Source: Diaporthe sp. PMI_573
Lineage: Eukaryota > Ascomycota > Sordariomycetes > Diaporthales > Diaporthaceae
Assembly (NCBI GenBank): GCA_021399435.1
Contig: JAJTUP010000019.1
Location: forward strand, 434,001 to 498,000
Direction of reading: 5' to 3'
Length of the DNA stretch: 64,000 bases
The notes beneath the pieces were generated by a model. That model was not told the DNA's origin and did not search any database. It worked only from the letters and a program-made list of their open reading frames with translations. The position numbers and the translations under genes were made by a program. This document shows positions 1-10,860 of the stretch, one piece after another; the first letter of the stretch is position 1; the number at the start of each line of letters is the position of its first letter.

Positions 1-830
1 ATTCTGAACCAAAAGCATCAAAGCCTTTATTGAAGAGATCTTGAAAGAGGCCCAAGTCGTCATCTGTACGTTCGTCGTCGCCCAGTCCCTTGCTTACAAA
101 GAACTCTACAGTCCAACAGCTCTTCATTGACGAGGCATCCCAGGAATCAGAGCTCCACGTTCAATAAGGACAAAGAACCTTCAACACAGCGCTCGTTATG
201 CTCATAGGAGATTTTTGTCAGGATGAGCCCTATGTCAACGGGCGAAATGCCAAAGAAGATGGCTTCAAGAACATTCATATCAAGCAGATCCTAACGCCTC
301 TGTCCCGCAGAGTCAGAACAGCGAGGCCAGACTGTGCCGCGTTCCTTAGACTAAACCGCCGACAACACAGAGACATACACAAAATCTCCTCCAACCTCTT
401 TTACAAAGGAAAAATGCAAAGCATGTTCGACCCCAGTGTCCTTCTGTTCCATAGAGCATGGTATTGTTCATGGGCCTGAAATGAGACACATATATAATTA
501 GACCGACATCGTGGATAATATTTGCGGTTTGTACTGTATTATCAAGCAAAAGGGGGGGCTGTTCACCATTGCGGCATGAATGCAAAACTCTGGGGTTGGC
601 GAACCGACCGCGAGCTCCACGCCCCATGCTGTTTTGGCGTTCGACAATGTGACGTTTGCGATATCCACCGAGATGGGGTAAGGGGCACAATCTGCAGAAT
701 CGGCGAGAACAAAGGCAATTCGGGGGATGCTAAGCAGGATAGCAACCCGTTCCATCTCTGTACTCGGGCGCATCATTGGCAACGCAAACACGGAGCGGTA
801 TCAGTTGGTCAAGTAGAACAAGAGACCTGC
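1..830 (+). pseudogene. Relic of an SF1 (UPF1-like) helicase, broken in three frames
   Basis: Pieces of a superfamily 1 helicase core can be read in order but in different frames. Around 50-127 the frame gives AQVVICTF..., resembling the stretch before Walker B, and ends in a stop. A shifted frame from about 124 gives FIDEASQ, the motif II (DEAxQ) signature, and stops at about 166. A third frame (about 193-477) gives LIGDFCQDEP, resembling motif III (GDxxQLPP), and LNRRQHRDIHK...LFYKGKMQS, resembling the QYRMHPxI...FYxGxL segment. Further on, a frame near 640-690 reads NVTFAISTEMG before another stop. At least two frameshifts plus stops argue for a pseudogene. Its 5' part lies left of the window. 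Introns could explain part of the frame change, but no clean GT-AG pair restores the DEAS junction. Helicase identity is an inference from motif order and was not searched. Confidence 0.6.
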
Positions 831-969
831 ATCAACGAAAATCGGTGAATGTGGGTTTCATATGCCTGGCTGGAAAGCTCCTGCGCGGCTGGTCTGCGAG
901 ACAGTCTTGTACTTGGATTCCACAATGGCCACCAATCCTGCCGTGAAGCCTCCTGCTATTGTAAATTAG

Positions 970-1341
970 CGACCAAGACTTTTGTGGCGCCTAACCCTTA
1001 CATCCCTTTGGTCACAATGGAGGCCGTTTGCGGTCGGTGTTGTCGTGGCAGCCACTACGGCGGTGGGGGCTTTTGTGCTGTATCGGTTGAGGAAAAAGAG
1101 GAGGGCTGCGTACATGGCCACGGAACTCGAGGCCTCGTCGGGTTCGGGTTCGAACAAGCACTTACCAGGTGGTCAGAATCCCTGCCAACCTGCGCCAGGC
1201 GCCTTTGGGAGACCGGGCGAGGTGGTTGAACTGCAAGATTCGCAATTTGCAGTGCCCCGGCGGGAGCTACACGAGGATTCGGTGCACAAATATGAAATGC
1301 CCGACACGGGTCCTCCAATCCGGTACGAGCTGGCCAGCTAG
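970..1341 (+). CDS. Possible 3' exon of a single-pass membrane protein (hypothetical)
   Basis: An open frame ending at a TAG at 1341 encodes about 20 hydrophobic residues (FAVGVVVAATTAVGAFVLY). A strongly basic stop-transfer stretch (RLRKKRR) follows, then a polar tail of about 75 residues rich in Ser, Gly and Glu that ends YELAS. This is the layout of the C-terminal end of a type I single-pass membrane protein with a short cytosolic tail. No in-frame ATG precedes the membrane segment, so if real it is a downstream exon. An AG at 968-969 could be its acceptor, but the upstream exon was not resolved. It follows the helicase relic on the same strand. I do not recognise a family. Confidence 0.35.
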   Translation, partial: RPRLLWRLTLTSLWSQWRPFAVGVVVAATTAVGAFVLYRLRKKRRAAYMATELEASSGSGSNKHLPGGQNPCQPAPGAFGRPGEVVELQDSQFAVPRRELHEDSVHKYEMPDTGPPIRYELAS

Positions 1342-3339
1342 GTAGGATGGAAACCAAAGCGGGACGAGGTTGGGGGTAATATTGTATCTCATGAGAAGAA
1401 AAATATCAGAGGCTCATTAAATTATACCCTTGACTGCATCGGATGACATCTGATGTCCCTCTTTACATGGCCAGGATCGCTTCCCATATATATATTTTAT
1501 ATACATGCAAGTAGATATAATGTTGAAGACCTTCAATTTGGTTATCCTGTTGTGTGCGCACAAGGCAGTCTCGGCAGTAGTAGTCAGGGGCCCTCTTCGA
1601 GTACTGGCCTAAACTCAGCAAGGAGACACTTGCGTGGACGACCGATATTTACAGATGATATTAGTAATTGTCGTTGTGCTAAGGGCCTTGCTGCTCATCA
1701 TAGTCCACCTCCTCGCCTGGACAGTTGACACAGATCTCAGGGGAAGTAAAGAGCGCTGGAAAGGCGAAGGTGCCACTGTATACCGCGTGTGTCGCACTTA
1801 GGCGAGTCAACTGCGGCCAGAACCTGGGTAATTGGCGGCAATTGAAGTGACAGAGTGGACTTCAACTTATGACTTGATTCGACCAGCGGCGGGCCGAGGA
1901 GATAGTAGTGACCGAACTTCACTTGGGGTCAGCCTTGCTCGTCATCTTCCTAACAGGTGCCACCATAGGCTTAACTAGCTCACCATAGGAATTTATTCAC
2001 GCAGTGTCGCGTTATATGGTAGCCGAGTCCCCACCTCAGCCTTCCTTCATTACTGCTTACGTAGTGATACACCCAGCTCCAGCTTTCCGCCACCCGGTAT
2101 GTAATAATCTGGGAAGATTGCCAACATTAAACATTGTTTTCTGGTCTGGATATTAGAGCTGACTTATGTATTCTAAGTCTTTTATACTCTTCACACTTTG
2201 TGTCCTCTACGCCCTTGGACCCCTCGCCATCTACTATACCATAGAATACCGCTTGATAGAGTTATTTACGAGTTGTGATGAAAGTGCGGAGTACCTTACT
2301 GCTGGGTACTAAGTAAGCGGACGATCCATAGGACTTATGGCAACATTTGCATGCAGTTGGAACCCGAAAGTTCACATTAAAAGAGCTGGGCACTGAACGG
2401 CGGCGATGACGAGACTTGCATTTTCCTCGTGCCAAGATCAAGGTCGAAGTCGAGGTCAAGTTCGAGGACCCGCGGGCAACGTCAAGAGGGCCACAATGGT
2501 ATGGAAAGGCTGTACAGTGCGCAACATCAGCATTCGCTAGCCAGCTAGGTATAGCACCACTAAGATAGTTGTAACGCCTGAGGTCGTTGCGAATGCCATC
2601 AGACACGTCCCAGGGGCACTAGTGCTTGTCGTCGAGGTGCCGAGTTCTATGAGCCTGTGAGCAAGGTATTTCTCCATCGACTTCTGGCGAAAGTTGTTCC
2701 TGCAGCTGCCGATGTGTTGGTGTCGTCGGCAGAGGGAGCAGGTGCCGCCGTAGCAGGGGAGTCGCCAAGGAGGAGGGCGAGGCCTGGATTGACAACGCAG
2801 GAGGGGCCGACCGCGCGACCAGGACCTGTAATCAGGAGCTGAGATGTGTGTAGCGTCTGAAGCCTTGCGTTCCGTTGCAGTCGGGTTGCTCTCACTCATC
2901 TCCTTCGCCCTGGCGATCTGTCTGGCCTTCGGCGTCGCTGAGGCGATCATTTTGTTTCCCCCCCCCCCCTCTTTGTGCGTGAACCCGTTCATGTCGCCTG
3001 ATAGGGATGTATTTGCGTCACTTGATGTTGTTCTTTTCAGCAGAAGGGCTTGTTCTTGGTAGCGTAGCACACCTTTCTGTCTTCTACGACATCAATAACA
3101 ACGTCTCACATGTCCTCGAGCGCTTCCTAGCTCAAATTTTCCAATATCTATAGCTTCGGAAATGTAAATTATCTCGCGATAATCGGTATTTAACTGACGC
3201 AAATCAACATTACAGACCATTGCTACAGGGAATTCACAACTGGCCCCACACCGACAGAAAGAGCCAGCACTAACGTCCAGGTCAGAGCTCATCCGCCCGC
3301 TCTCCGGACGGGCTGTCGCCTCTCAAGTTCTTGATTGTC
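1342..3339. other. Intergenic spacer, no supported gene
   Basis: Only short overlapping frames are seen. A minus-strand frame at 2537-3070 has a natural ATG near 2993 but no recognisable domain and a competing overlapping frame. A poly-C run lies at about 2959-2969. The stretch 1380-1520 and 2100-2260 is comparatively AT-rich. The right end is the 3' flank of the minus-strand giant-protein gene. Confidence 0.5.
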
Positions 3340-6300
3340 CTAGATGGCCCCCAGGTTACAGAATTGTTCCCACCAATCTATGCCCTGATTGCCTTGGTTG
3401 GCTGCTCTCCCGTCTGCTGCCTTTGCTCCCGCTGGTCCTGCTGGTCCTGCTGGTTTTGCTGGTTTCGCTGGTCTCGCTGGTCTCGCTGGTCTCGCTGGTC
3501 TCGCTGGTCTCGCTGGTCCCGCTGGTCCTGCTGGTACTGCTGGTCCTGCTGGGCCCGGGGGTGGTGGCGGTGGTGGTGCCGCTGCCGCTGCCGCTGCCGC
3601 CGCCGCCGCGTGCAGCGCCGCCAGCCCCACCAGCGCTCCCGGTCCTGGTACCGCTGGCACTGCTGGTACTGCTGGCACTGCTGGTACTGCTGGTCCTACG
3701 CCTGCTGCTCCATCCGCTGGTGCCACTCCGGGCATTTCTTGTGCAGCCGGGACCTCCCCGCCGCCGTCCCCTCCTGCACCCTCCCGCTCTTTCTGTCCCT
3801 CCCGTCGCCGCCTCTTAGGACGTCCCTTTTTCGCGGCCTCCTCATCCGCGGCCCTCTTTCTCTTTTTCTCTTCGTCTCTAGGGTCGTAACTCCGGGGAAT
3901 ATCCTCGCGGTCGAACTTTCGGAGCCTCGACCCGGGCTCTTCGTAGCCGTCATCGTTGTCATCGTCGTCGTCGTCGTCAAAACGATTCCACAGGTAGTCC
4001 GACCAGTTCTGGATCCTCTCACGGATACTGGGTCCCGGTATGTCCGCATCTCCGTCTCTCTTGATGGTCATGGCTACAAGCGGGATATCCAGGTCAGCAA
4101 AGCACAAGCAATTTCGCGCTTTTTTTTTCGTATGGATTGGAAGAACGAGGGTACAAGAACGCGATTTGAGAAAAGCAATGGAGGGGAGGGGGGCTGGGAG
4201 GACGTGGAGACGTGTGATCTTACCTCTGCCCATCTGCTCAAACATCCGATCTATCACGAACTGCTTCTGGCGCGGCGTGTCACCGATGAGGAAGTTCCTG
4301 TGGCCAGACCTGAACTCGACCTTCTCATCAATGTACGGCCTGGCCTTGGGGCGGTAGTACTTGGAGGGGGTAGGGTCCTCGAGCTGTGGCTTCCAGAGCA
4401 AGTCCCCGTTTATGTCCTCGTCGCGCGTGATGATGCCCTGCCTCCTCTCCGTCTGGAGCTGCACCGGCCACCTGTTCACGCTGAAGAACCTCTTGACCTG
4501 GCCACGGACCTCGGGCCTGGCCCAGCCCCAGACTTGGGGCCGGACCTTGTCGTCGAGCGGGTCCAGGTAGTTGTTCGCACTGCGGGCCGGCCACAGCATG
4601 CTGTCTTTCTTCACGGCCTCTTTGATGATGTGGTCGCGGACGAGCTGCAGCGAGGCCTCTGCCGTCAGGGTATCGTCATTTGCCATGCCGGGCAGCGTCG
4701 CCTTGACGAGCTTGACCAGCGGGTTGTTGGGGTTGTCATTCCACTGAGTGATCCTGTCGAATTCGTCCCTGTAGGCCTGGATGGCGTTTGACATGTCACC
4801 ACTCTGCCCGTCCTGTTCTTTTCTCCACGTATCCTCCAAGCCGCCCTGGTAAATAGTCAGCTTCGACATGTGCCAACCCCAGCGGTATGCGAGGCCAAGG
4901 AAGTATGTCTCGACCCTCTCGTCAAGCGGGCTGTTGTGAAGGCCCCTCCTGACGAGCGAATGCCAGTTCCGCAGGCGATCGAACCGAGGAGCAGAGACCA
5001 TGTCCTCGTTCCTCTCCATGGGGCGGAGATCGCGGGGGTCCTCAGGCACAGTCCACCTGACGAGTTGCTCTGGATGGCATGTGGGGATAGGGCGCATCAC
5101 CCAGCCATAGCACCGCCAGTCTTCCTGATAACGACAGCGGCCTTGGCTGTGGAGGCGCTCCAACCACATCTGCACATCGTGGGCGTAGAACTTTATCCTC
5201 GTGACTGGACCATCCGTCCTGTCGTGAATGTAGTCGAGGAGGTCTTCGACGCTGACCCTGGAATTATTATCCGGGAACAGGGGATCCGAGACGTCGTTGA
5301 AGATGCGTGCTAGCTTGTCGGCAAACAGTATGAACATCGACGCGCGAGGCTCTAGCTCCTGCGTCATCTCCGGCGTGATGGATTGGGTGAGCAGGAACCG
5401 GATCCAGTGGATCTCCATCTTGTCAAGGTCTCGCGGGAGATTGTCCCGGTCATAATCTCGCTCGGGGTGAAATAGGATTGGCATTGCCTGCTGCTGCCCG
5501 GCATCAGGTGGGTATGTGGGACCCTGGCCATTCAGGCCTTGCTGGTACACTCTATCCAGCTGCGTCAAGAAGTTCCGGGGTGCGATCTTGGGCTCGCGTT
5601 CAAACAGCTTCCTCGTGGTCTTCATCTCCTTCAACATCTGCCGGTGGAATTCGTCCTCAGCGCTCAGCCCATTGTCAACATAGGCACCCCAAAGCGACAT
5701 GGGCGGCAGTGCCGACAGCGGCAGCCCACGCTGAGCAGGCACAGACTCTGGTGGCAGGCCGAAGCCCAAGCGGCTGACCACCGCCTCGCGCGCCGTTGCC
5801 ATGTCCCTGTTCCGGTCCGCCCAGAACTTGGCCATGTTCGCCGTGAAGCCCTGGGGGTCGTCCTTGCCGTCTGTCCTCTCGAGCTGGTCTGGCCTCAGCT
5901 TTGGCAACTCGTACTTGCGCGCCGGTCCGGCACCGGTGTTCTTCCGCATGACATCGACCTCTTCGGCCGAGAGGGCTAGGCGGACGCGGCGCCAGGGCGT
6001 GTTGGCGACCCTGTTCTCGTTGCTGCTGAACTGCCGCAACGCAGCCTGCAGGCCGGCGCGGCGGGCGGCCCTCTCCTTCGCGTAGCAGATCTTGCCCGCC
6101 CCGAGCTGGTCACCGTTGAACAGCGTCCTGGTAAGAGAACCGTCATCTTCGCGTCGTGTTTCAACCCATCCTTGGAAGCCGATGCCGTCCGTGGCGATAC
6201 ACTCCTCGAATATCCGCTCTTGCTCGAGAGCCGCATTGTCTTCAGGTGGTCCCTGGTGTGGGCCGAGCTGCCACAGCTCTTGTTCGTCCTGCGAGAGCGC

Positions 6301-8165
6301 CGCTTGCCTCCTCGATCGCCTTTCCTCGGTCAACCCGGCTTCCTTCTCGACATCGGTAAGCCATTGATCGTTGACGATCATCTCTGCCCGCGGATGGGTG
6401 GGGAATTCCCATGGCAACAAGTGATCTTGGTCTTTATGGTCCCTGCCCCAGACGAGTGGCAGCTTGCCGTTGTACTTGAGCCTTGGCTTGCGTGCAGGAA
6501 TCATGTCCGAGGTGATGACCTTGTTCGGGGTGTTCGGCCCATAATGGGTTTCATTAAAGAGATTGTGTGCCTGGATCTTTTCGAGCAACTGTTCGGCAAA
6601 AAGCCTCGATTCAGGGCCTATGGGCGGGGCGTCGTCACTCGAAAGGAGCCAGCTCAAGAACTCAAACGTCTCTGCAACATTGCTGTCCCAGTGCATTTCC
6701 CTGTCGACATCCGCTTCGTCGAGGAGGATCTGAGCTGCCCTGAGGCGCGAGCCGACAGGCGGCTGCACCTGGCCGCGCCAGGTGAAATTGTGCTGCATGT
6801 CAGAAGCCGATGGCTGCAAGGGCCGCGGCACACTGCCCTCGGCTGCGGGAGCCCCCGCCGGAGCCCCCTGAGGCACAGGTATGATTCCGGGGCCAGCTGG
6901 TGGTGGGAATGCACCCCCAGGCTTGCCCCCTGGCGGCACTCCTGTGGTCGCTGGCGTGGATGTAACGGATGGCATAGTTCCAGCAGTTCCTGGCGTGGTA
7001 CCGCTGGTCACTGATGTGCTTGCTCCAGTCCCTGATGTGTTTCCGCCAGTCGCCGTTGTGGTTCCGGGGGTCACCGGCAGTTGCCCGGGGGTCGCGGGCA
7101 GGTTATCCATAGCACCTCCTGGTAAAATAAGGTCATAACTCATATTGATCAGATCAGGGTATCTCACGGTGGGTGGATACCCAAAGCTCAGCAAGCCCGC
7201 AGGATCCACTGGCCCTTCCTGTGGGATACCGGTGTTTGATCCTGGCTGAAAACCAGTCGATGTTCCTGGCGGTTGCACACCTGATGGGAGGGTCGGCTGT
7301 CCGGGGCCTGGAGGCACCCCGGACGTTCCGCTGGGCTGACCAGGTTGTTGGACATTGCTGGTACCGGCCTGGTTTGAACTTGGCGGCGTGGGTACACCAA
7401 GTATGTTTGTGGCTACCGGGGTACCTTGGTGCTGGCCCTGGTTGCCGGCGTTGTTGTCCACAGGGTCGTCAGTGATGGAGTTGTCAAAAGTAGGCGGCTT
7501 GGTTCCGGAGGACTTATTGGCCGTTAGTCCTGGAGTGTCTCCCATAGATGGTTCTCTTGCGCCTGGCACACGTTGGAAGCGATATCCGCCGAAAACGCTG
7601 GTGAGTTGATAGTTCTCGCGTTCCGCTGGTGTCAAGGCGTCGAATTGCTGTCGGTTGAGGATGGCTGCACCCGCAGGCGGCACAGGCGACGCAGGAAACA
7701 AGTTGCCGCGCCCGAGCTAGGAGAAAGGCGAAGTGTCAGTACACGTATAGAGGCTGTGAAGGAGCACACCATGGCTAGACAAGCTTGAAACCTCTCCAGC
7801 TGGGTCTTTGCTCACGAAGAACCATATGAATATTTACGAACCGTATTGCTTGGGTGATAACGACTTTGAGCCTCGTCATTTAGCGGAGGTAAGTCTGACG
7901 CATTAAATGCAGTTCGATCGTATCCCGCGAAGACTTGTTGAATGACCGGGTGACTGAACCACGGCTCATTACCCGTCCAGACGTCATTGTTGAAATTCTG
8001 TGCGATGTACGCTGTGATTTCAAAATTTGACCTGCCCGCGAAGTGGTTCAGGAGGCCTTGCCAGTGTTGATGCGCCTCGGCACTGAGCTGCGCTGCAGAG
8101 TCGAGACTGTCCCGGAGCCTCGCGACGAATGCATCATCGAGTGGACGGGGCCGTTCCGACGCCAT
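3340..8165 (-). CDS. Giant uncharacterised protein (~1516 aa) with collagen-like tail
   Basis: The proposed exons are 8165-7842, 7716-4224 and 4073-3340. Intron 1 (125 nt) uses an unusual donor ACG|GTTCGT and acceptor CCTAG; intron 2 (150 nt) uses GAG|GTAAGA and TGTAG. Frames join exactly. The start is ATG at 8165. Seen in order: a mixed N-terminal exon; a Pro/Gly/Thr-rich linker over roughly residues 110-400; a long cysteine-poor, mostly helical-looking region rich in Arg, Glu and Trp (about 400-1270). After it come an acidic run of Asp near the last intron, a basic cluster (KKRKR...RPKRRRR) suggesting a nuclear signal, and about 117 C-terminal residues of PAV/GPA/RPA triplets, poly-Ala and poly-Pro ending IDWWEQFCNLGAI. 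No signal peptide or membrane segment is seen. No family is recognised. The gene is divergent from the retropepsin-like gene at 8932. Confidence 0.75.
3425..3560 (-). repeat. Coding 9-bp minisatellite (Gly-Pro-Ala type)
   Basis: On the plus strand the tract is a run of GCTGGTCCT, GCTGGTCTC and GCTGGTTTC units. On the minus strand it encodes GPA, RPA and KPA triplets in the tail of the giant protein. Because the unit is a multiple of three and stop-free, all plus-strand frames are also open here, which gives long artefactual plus-strand ORFs (for example 3331-4791). Copy number in such tracts is usually unstable, so length variation between strains is expected. Confidence 0.85.
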
Positions 8166-8931
8166 CTGGAGCGATGACTAGGTGTTGACTACGCAAATAT
8201 TCAACTGGCGATGACAGAAGGGAGTTGGCCCCCCAAGGTCATGAAGAATCCAAAGTGTGCCGTCGTCGTCTCAAAGAATGAGGTAGACAGACGGGAAACT
8301 GTGTGGGCTGACCTCTTGTGCGCGCCAAAAAAAAAAGAGAGAAAGAAAAGCAGGAAGGTAGGAAACAATCTCTCTGATGGGGTGGGAGATCCCTTGCAAT
8401 TGACATATTATCTGGTTGCACACTTTTGCACGCTTGCATGCATCGCGAGGACAATGACCGTGTCTTTTCCTCATCCTATCAGGGGAAACATTGAATCCGG
8501 CCTCTAGAGCATGCTCGCCAAAGTAGCGGGACACCTACCCGGGCTACCTAGGTACATTCCAGCCGCGCCGGATCCACCAGGTTGGATTTCCAGACTCGGC
8601 CAAAACGAGCACGACAATGAAGAATAGCTGCTGCAGGAAACCAGCAGTCGAAAGTCGCCGCTTTCGGAAGGCCCCGGACAAAACGCATCCCAGCTGTGCC
8701 GGCTTGCAGCGCTGTTGTCGCTCAAAGACGTTGTCGGCACAGGCACTGGAAACGTCTCGTCTTTGTTCCAACCTCCACTGCGGCTTCACTGCTGTGATTG
8801 AACGCAGTGCAGAACACCATGGAAAGGCTGGGCCGTCAAGCCATGGGTATCAGCATGCCCCCCAGGTGTCTCGCTGGTGCCGCGTGGAGTACACCTAGTA
8901 GTCAGCCCGCGTTGGGCAGATTCAGTAAATC
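8166..8931. promoter_or_regulatory. Divergent intergenic promoter between giant and retropepsin-like genes
   Basis: These 766 bp separate two head-to-head start codons (ATG at 8165 minus; ATG at 8932 plus) and must hold both promoters. An A-rich tract lies at about 8329-8350. A perfect palindrome TACCTAGGTA sits at 8545-8554, and the same 10-mer recurs at 19155-19164. A competing frame opens at 8798, so part of this interval could be coding for the plus-strand gene. Promoter function is inferred from geometry only. Confidence 0.45.
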
Positions 8932-10860
8932 ATGGATCGTGAGGGAAGACCTCGGACAAGACTGGAAGAGAGCGTACAACAACTGCGATCCCAACTTCAA
9001 CTCGTCCGCCCATCTCGTGGCAGAATACCACAAGGCGATGACGGCCAAACCGTTAGATCTGTCAAGACGCATCAGCCCGGCAAGGTCACCTCCCTAGCAG
9101 AGGTCGGGGGAAAGCAAGCCCAGACGATTGATCATTCCTCTCCAAAACTCAAAGGCGCGGAGACAGGGCGAGTAAAAGGCCCCGAGCAAGAAACCCCACC
9201 GTCAGACTTTGAGGACTTGGACACAATATTGTCGCGTGAACAAGCTGAGTCTGACTCCGGACAACGAGAAGAGGCCGAGTGGCAGCCTTCATTAGTGATA
9301 GGGTCATCATCTATCGACTCCGGGAATCCAAGCACGAAAGAGGTCGCACGAAGGAACCTGCTGCAGTGGGAACACATTTACCAGCACCACCGGAAGCACA
9401 CATCTGGAGGCTTCCAGCTGAACATACTGGATGAGCGACGAAAGGATGCAACGAGGGAATACGAGGAAATCTGCGCCAAGGCCGACCCACAGGACGACGT
9501 TCCCTGCAACGAGACGCAGGCGTTCAAAGAAGAGCGCGTACAGTCCCGACTTGCTGTCCTGCAGAAAACACTTGCCCAGAGCACAGTGCCCGAGTGTGAG
9601 CCTATGAGAGCCAACATCTCGGCTGCGATCCGTGGATACCAGGAGGGAATCATCGAGTGCTCCTGCACCTACACCTTGATCTTCGCGGGCCACATCGTTG
9701 ACACAACCTGTCGGACGTGGGCCGAGTTCACGGTCGACAGGAAGAAACGCCTGGATGAGTATTCTGAGAAGCACGGCCCCGGTTTCCTTTGGTGGGAGCC
9801 GCCGCTGGCCGGCGGAAAGGATAGCGTGCATGCCAAAAAAGCACTTCTTCTCGATGTCAAAAAGCATATCGAACCCGACGTTCAATTCCGAGATGACCAG
9901 TGTCATTTGCGAATACCAATGTGCTTTCGGAAGGAGAGCGCCCTGACCTGTCGGTTGGGAGGCATACCGAGGCACCAGAGCGAAACCCGGCAGGGCGATT
10001 CCAGCAAGTCAAGGGTCAGGAAGAGAAAGTGGGTGCGAGTTGATGATGGTGAAAGCGATGCTGAAGTGTTGAAGAAAGCCAGGGGCGTGGCTGCCGATGC
10101 TCATGAGCCGCACATGGTCCCTGAGAGGACAGCGAAAGGGGTGGCTCTCAGCAAGCCTGTCCCAACGAGCGCAGGATCATCCACTACAACTGCACAAACC
10201 CTCTGTTTCGAGATGCTGCTCGACAGTGGTTGTGAGACCCCCATCCTGTACCACGACGATTTGGTGTCCCTGGGCTTCACCCAGAACGACATGAATGCCG
10301 CAAGCGTTACGATTGTCCACGGCGCCAACGGACGGAAGTCGAGTCTGAAGATCTTTGAACTTCTTGCGGGAGTTCAGCTCTCTGAAGACGATACCTACGA
10401 CCACGACCTCTTTCCCACCTGCGTCATAAAGCTTGACTGGATGCTCAAGCCGCCGGTCGGATACAGCGGCGAGAGGTTATCTGGTGTTCTTCCTTTTCTG
10501 GCGTACTATATGTCCTTTGCGCCAGGTATGGACAGGGCTCACTTGGGCGACGAAAGAGGCGATGTCCTGGGCATGCAACGTATCCCAGGCGGGCTGAGGT
10601 ATGACCCGTTCATGAAACCTCGATTGGGCGAGTATAGAGAGAGGTTGTTCAAAAAGCTCCAGCTCAGAAACCCAACCAAGATTGTCTTTGAGCATCGGAG
10701 GGAGAGTGGACGGCGAACATTGGTAGAAGAAGAAGTCGACTCTGATGGCCGAACCTCACGAATCACGTTGCTAGACACTGACGGAACGGTTGTGCAGACC
10801 TGCAAGATAGAGACCCCTCAGGATAGGAGGAGGCAAAAGTTGATAGAGTTTGTCGAATGA
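8932..10860 (+). CDS. Uncharacterised protein with retropepsin-like D-S-G motif
   Basis: This uninterrupted frame encodes 642 residues ending LIEFVE. Residues about 1-150 are polar and probably disordered. Residues about 160-330 form a charged region containing a Cys-Ser-Cys cluster and tryptophans. A basic stretch (KSRVRKRKWVRV) lies near 360. Residues about 427-445 read FEMLLDSGCETPILYHDDL. Two hydrophobic residues before D431-S432-G433, followed by a ...LxxLGF segment, match the catalytic loop of retropepsin-type aspartic proteases. A later hydrophobic segment (SGVLPFLAYY) and VLGMQR resemble the second half of such folds. Aspartic protease relationship is inferred from this motif. There is no reverse transcriptase or integrase nearby, so it is not an intact retroelement. 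The start is uncertain: another frame (8798-9097) overlaps the N-terminus. Confidence 0.7.
   Translation: MDREGRPRTRLEESVQQLRSQLQLVRPSRGRIPQGDDGQTVRSVKTHQPGKVTSLAEVGGKQAQTIDHSSPKLKGAETGRVKGPEQETPPSDFEDLDTILSREQAESDSGQREEAEWQPSLVIGSSSIDSGNPSTKEVARRNLLQWEHIYQHHRKHTSGGFQLNILDERRKDATREYEEICAKADPQDDVPCNETQAFKEERVQSRLAVLQKTLAQSTVPECEPMRANISAAIRGYQEGIIECSCTYTLIFAGHIVDTTCRTWAEFTVDRKKRLDEYSEKHGPGFLWWEPPLAGGKDSVHAKKALLLDVKKHIEPDVQFRDDQCHLRIPMCFRKESALTCRLGGIPRHQSETRQGDSSKSRVRKRKWVRVDDGESDAEVLKKARGVAADAHEPHMVPERTAKGVALSKPVPTSAGSSTTTAQTLCFEMLLDSGCETPILYHDDLVSLGFTQNDMNAASVTIVHGANGRKSSLKIFELLAGVQLSEDDTYDHDLFPTCVIKLDWMLKPPVGYSGERLSGVLPFLAYYMSFAPGMDRAHLGDERGDVLGMQRIPGGLRYDPFMKPRLGEYRERLFKKLQLRNPTKIVFEHRRESGRRTLVEEEVDSDGRTSRITLLDTDGTVVQTCKIETPQDRRRQKLIEFVE

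Noticed and set aside
2537..3070. 177-codon minus-strand ORF
   Set aside because: No ATG at its start, no domain, overlapping competing frame (2647-2895), Arg/Pro-rich shift halfway. A short gene from the ATG near 2993 cannot be excluded but has no support.
3331..4791. 486-codon plus-strand ORF and two further long plus-strand ORFs (3389-3889, 3423-3818)
   Set aside because: They lie opposite exons 2 and 3 and intron 2 of the giant-protein gene; openness comes from the 9-bp stop-free minisatellite, and the encoded peptides are Trp/Arg/Ser or Leu/Val repeats.
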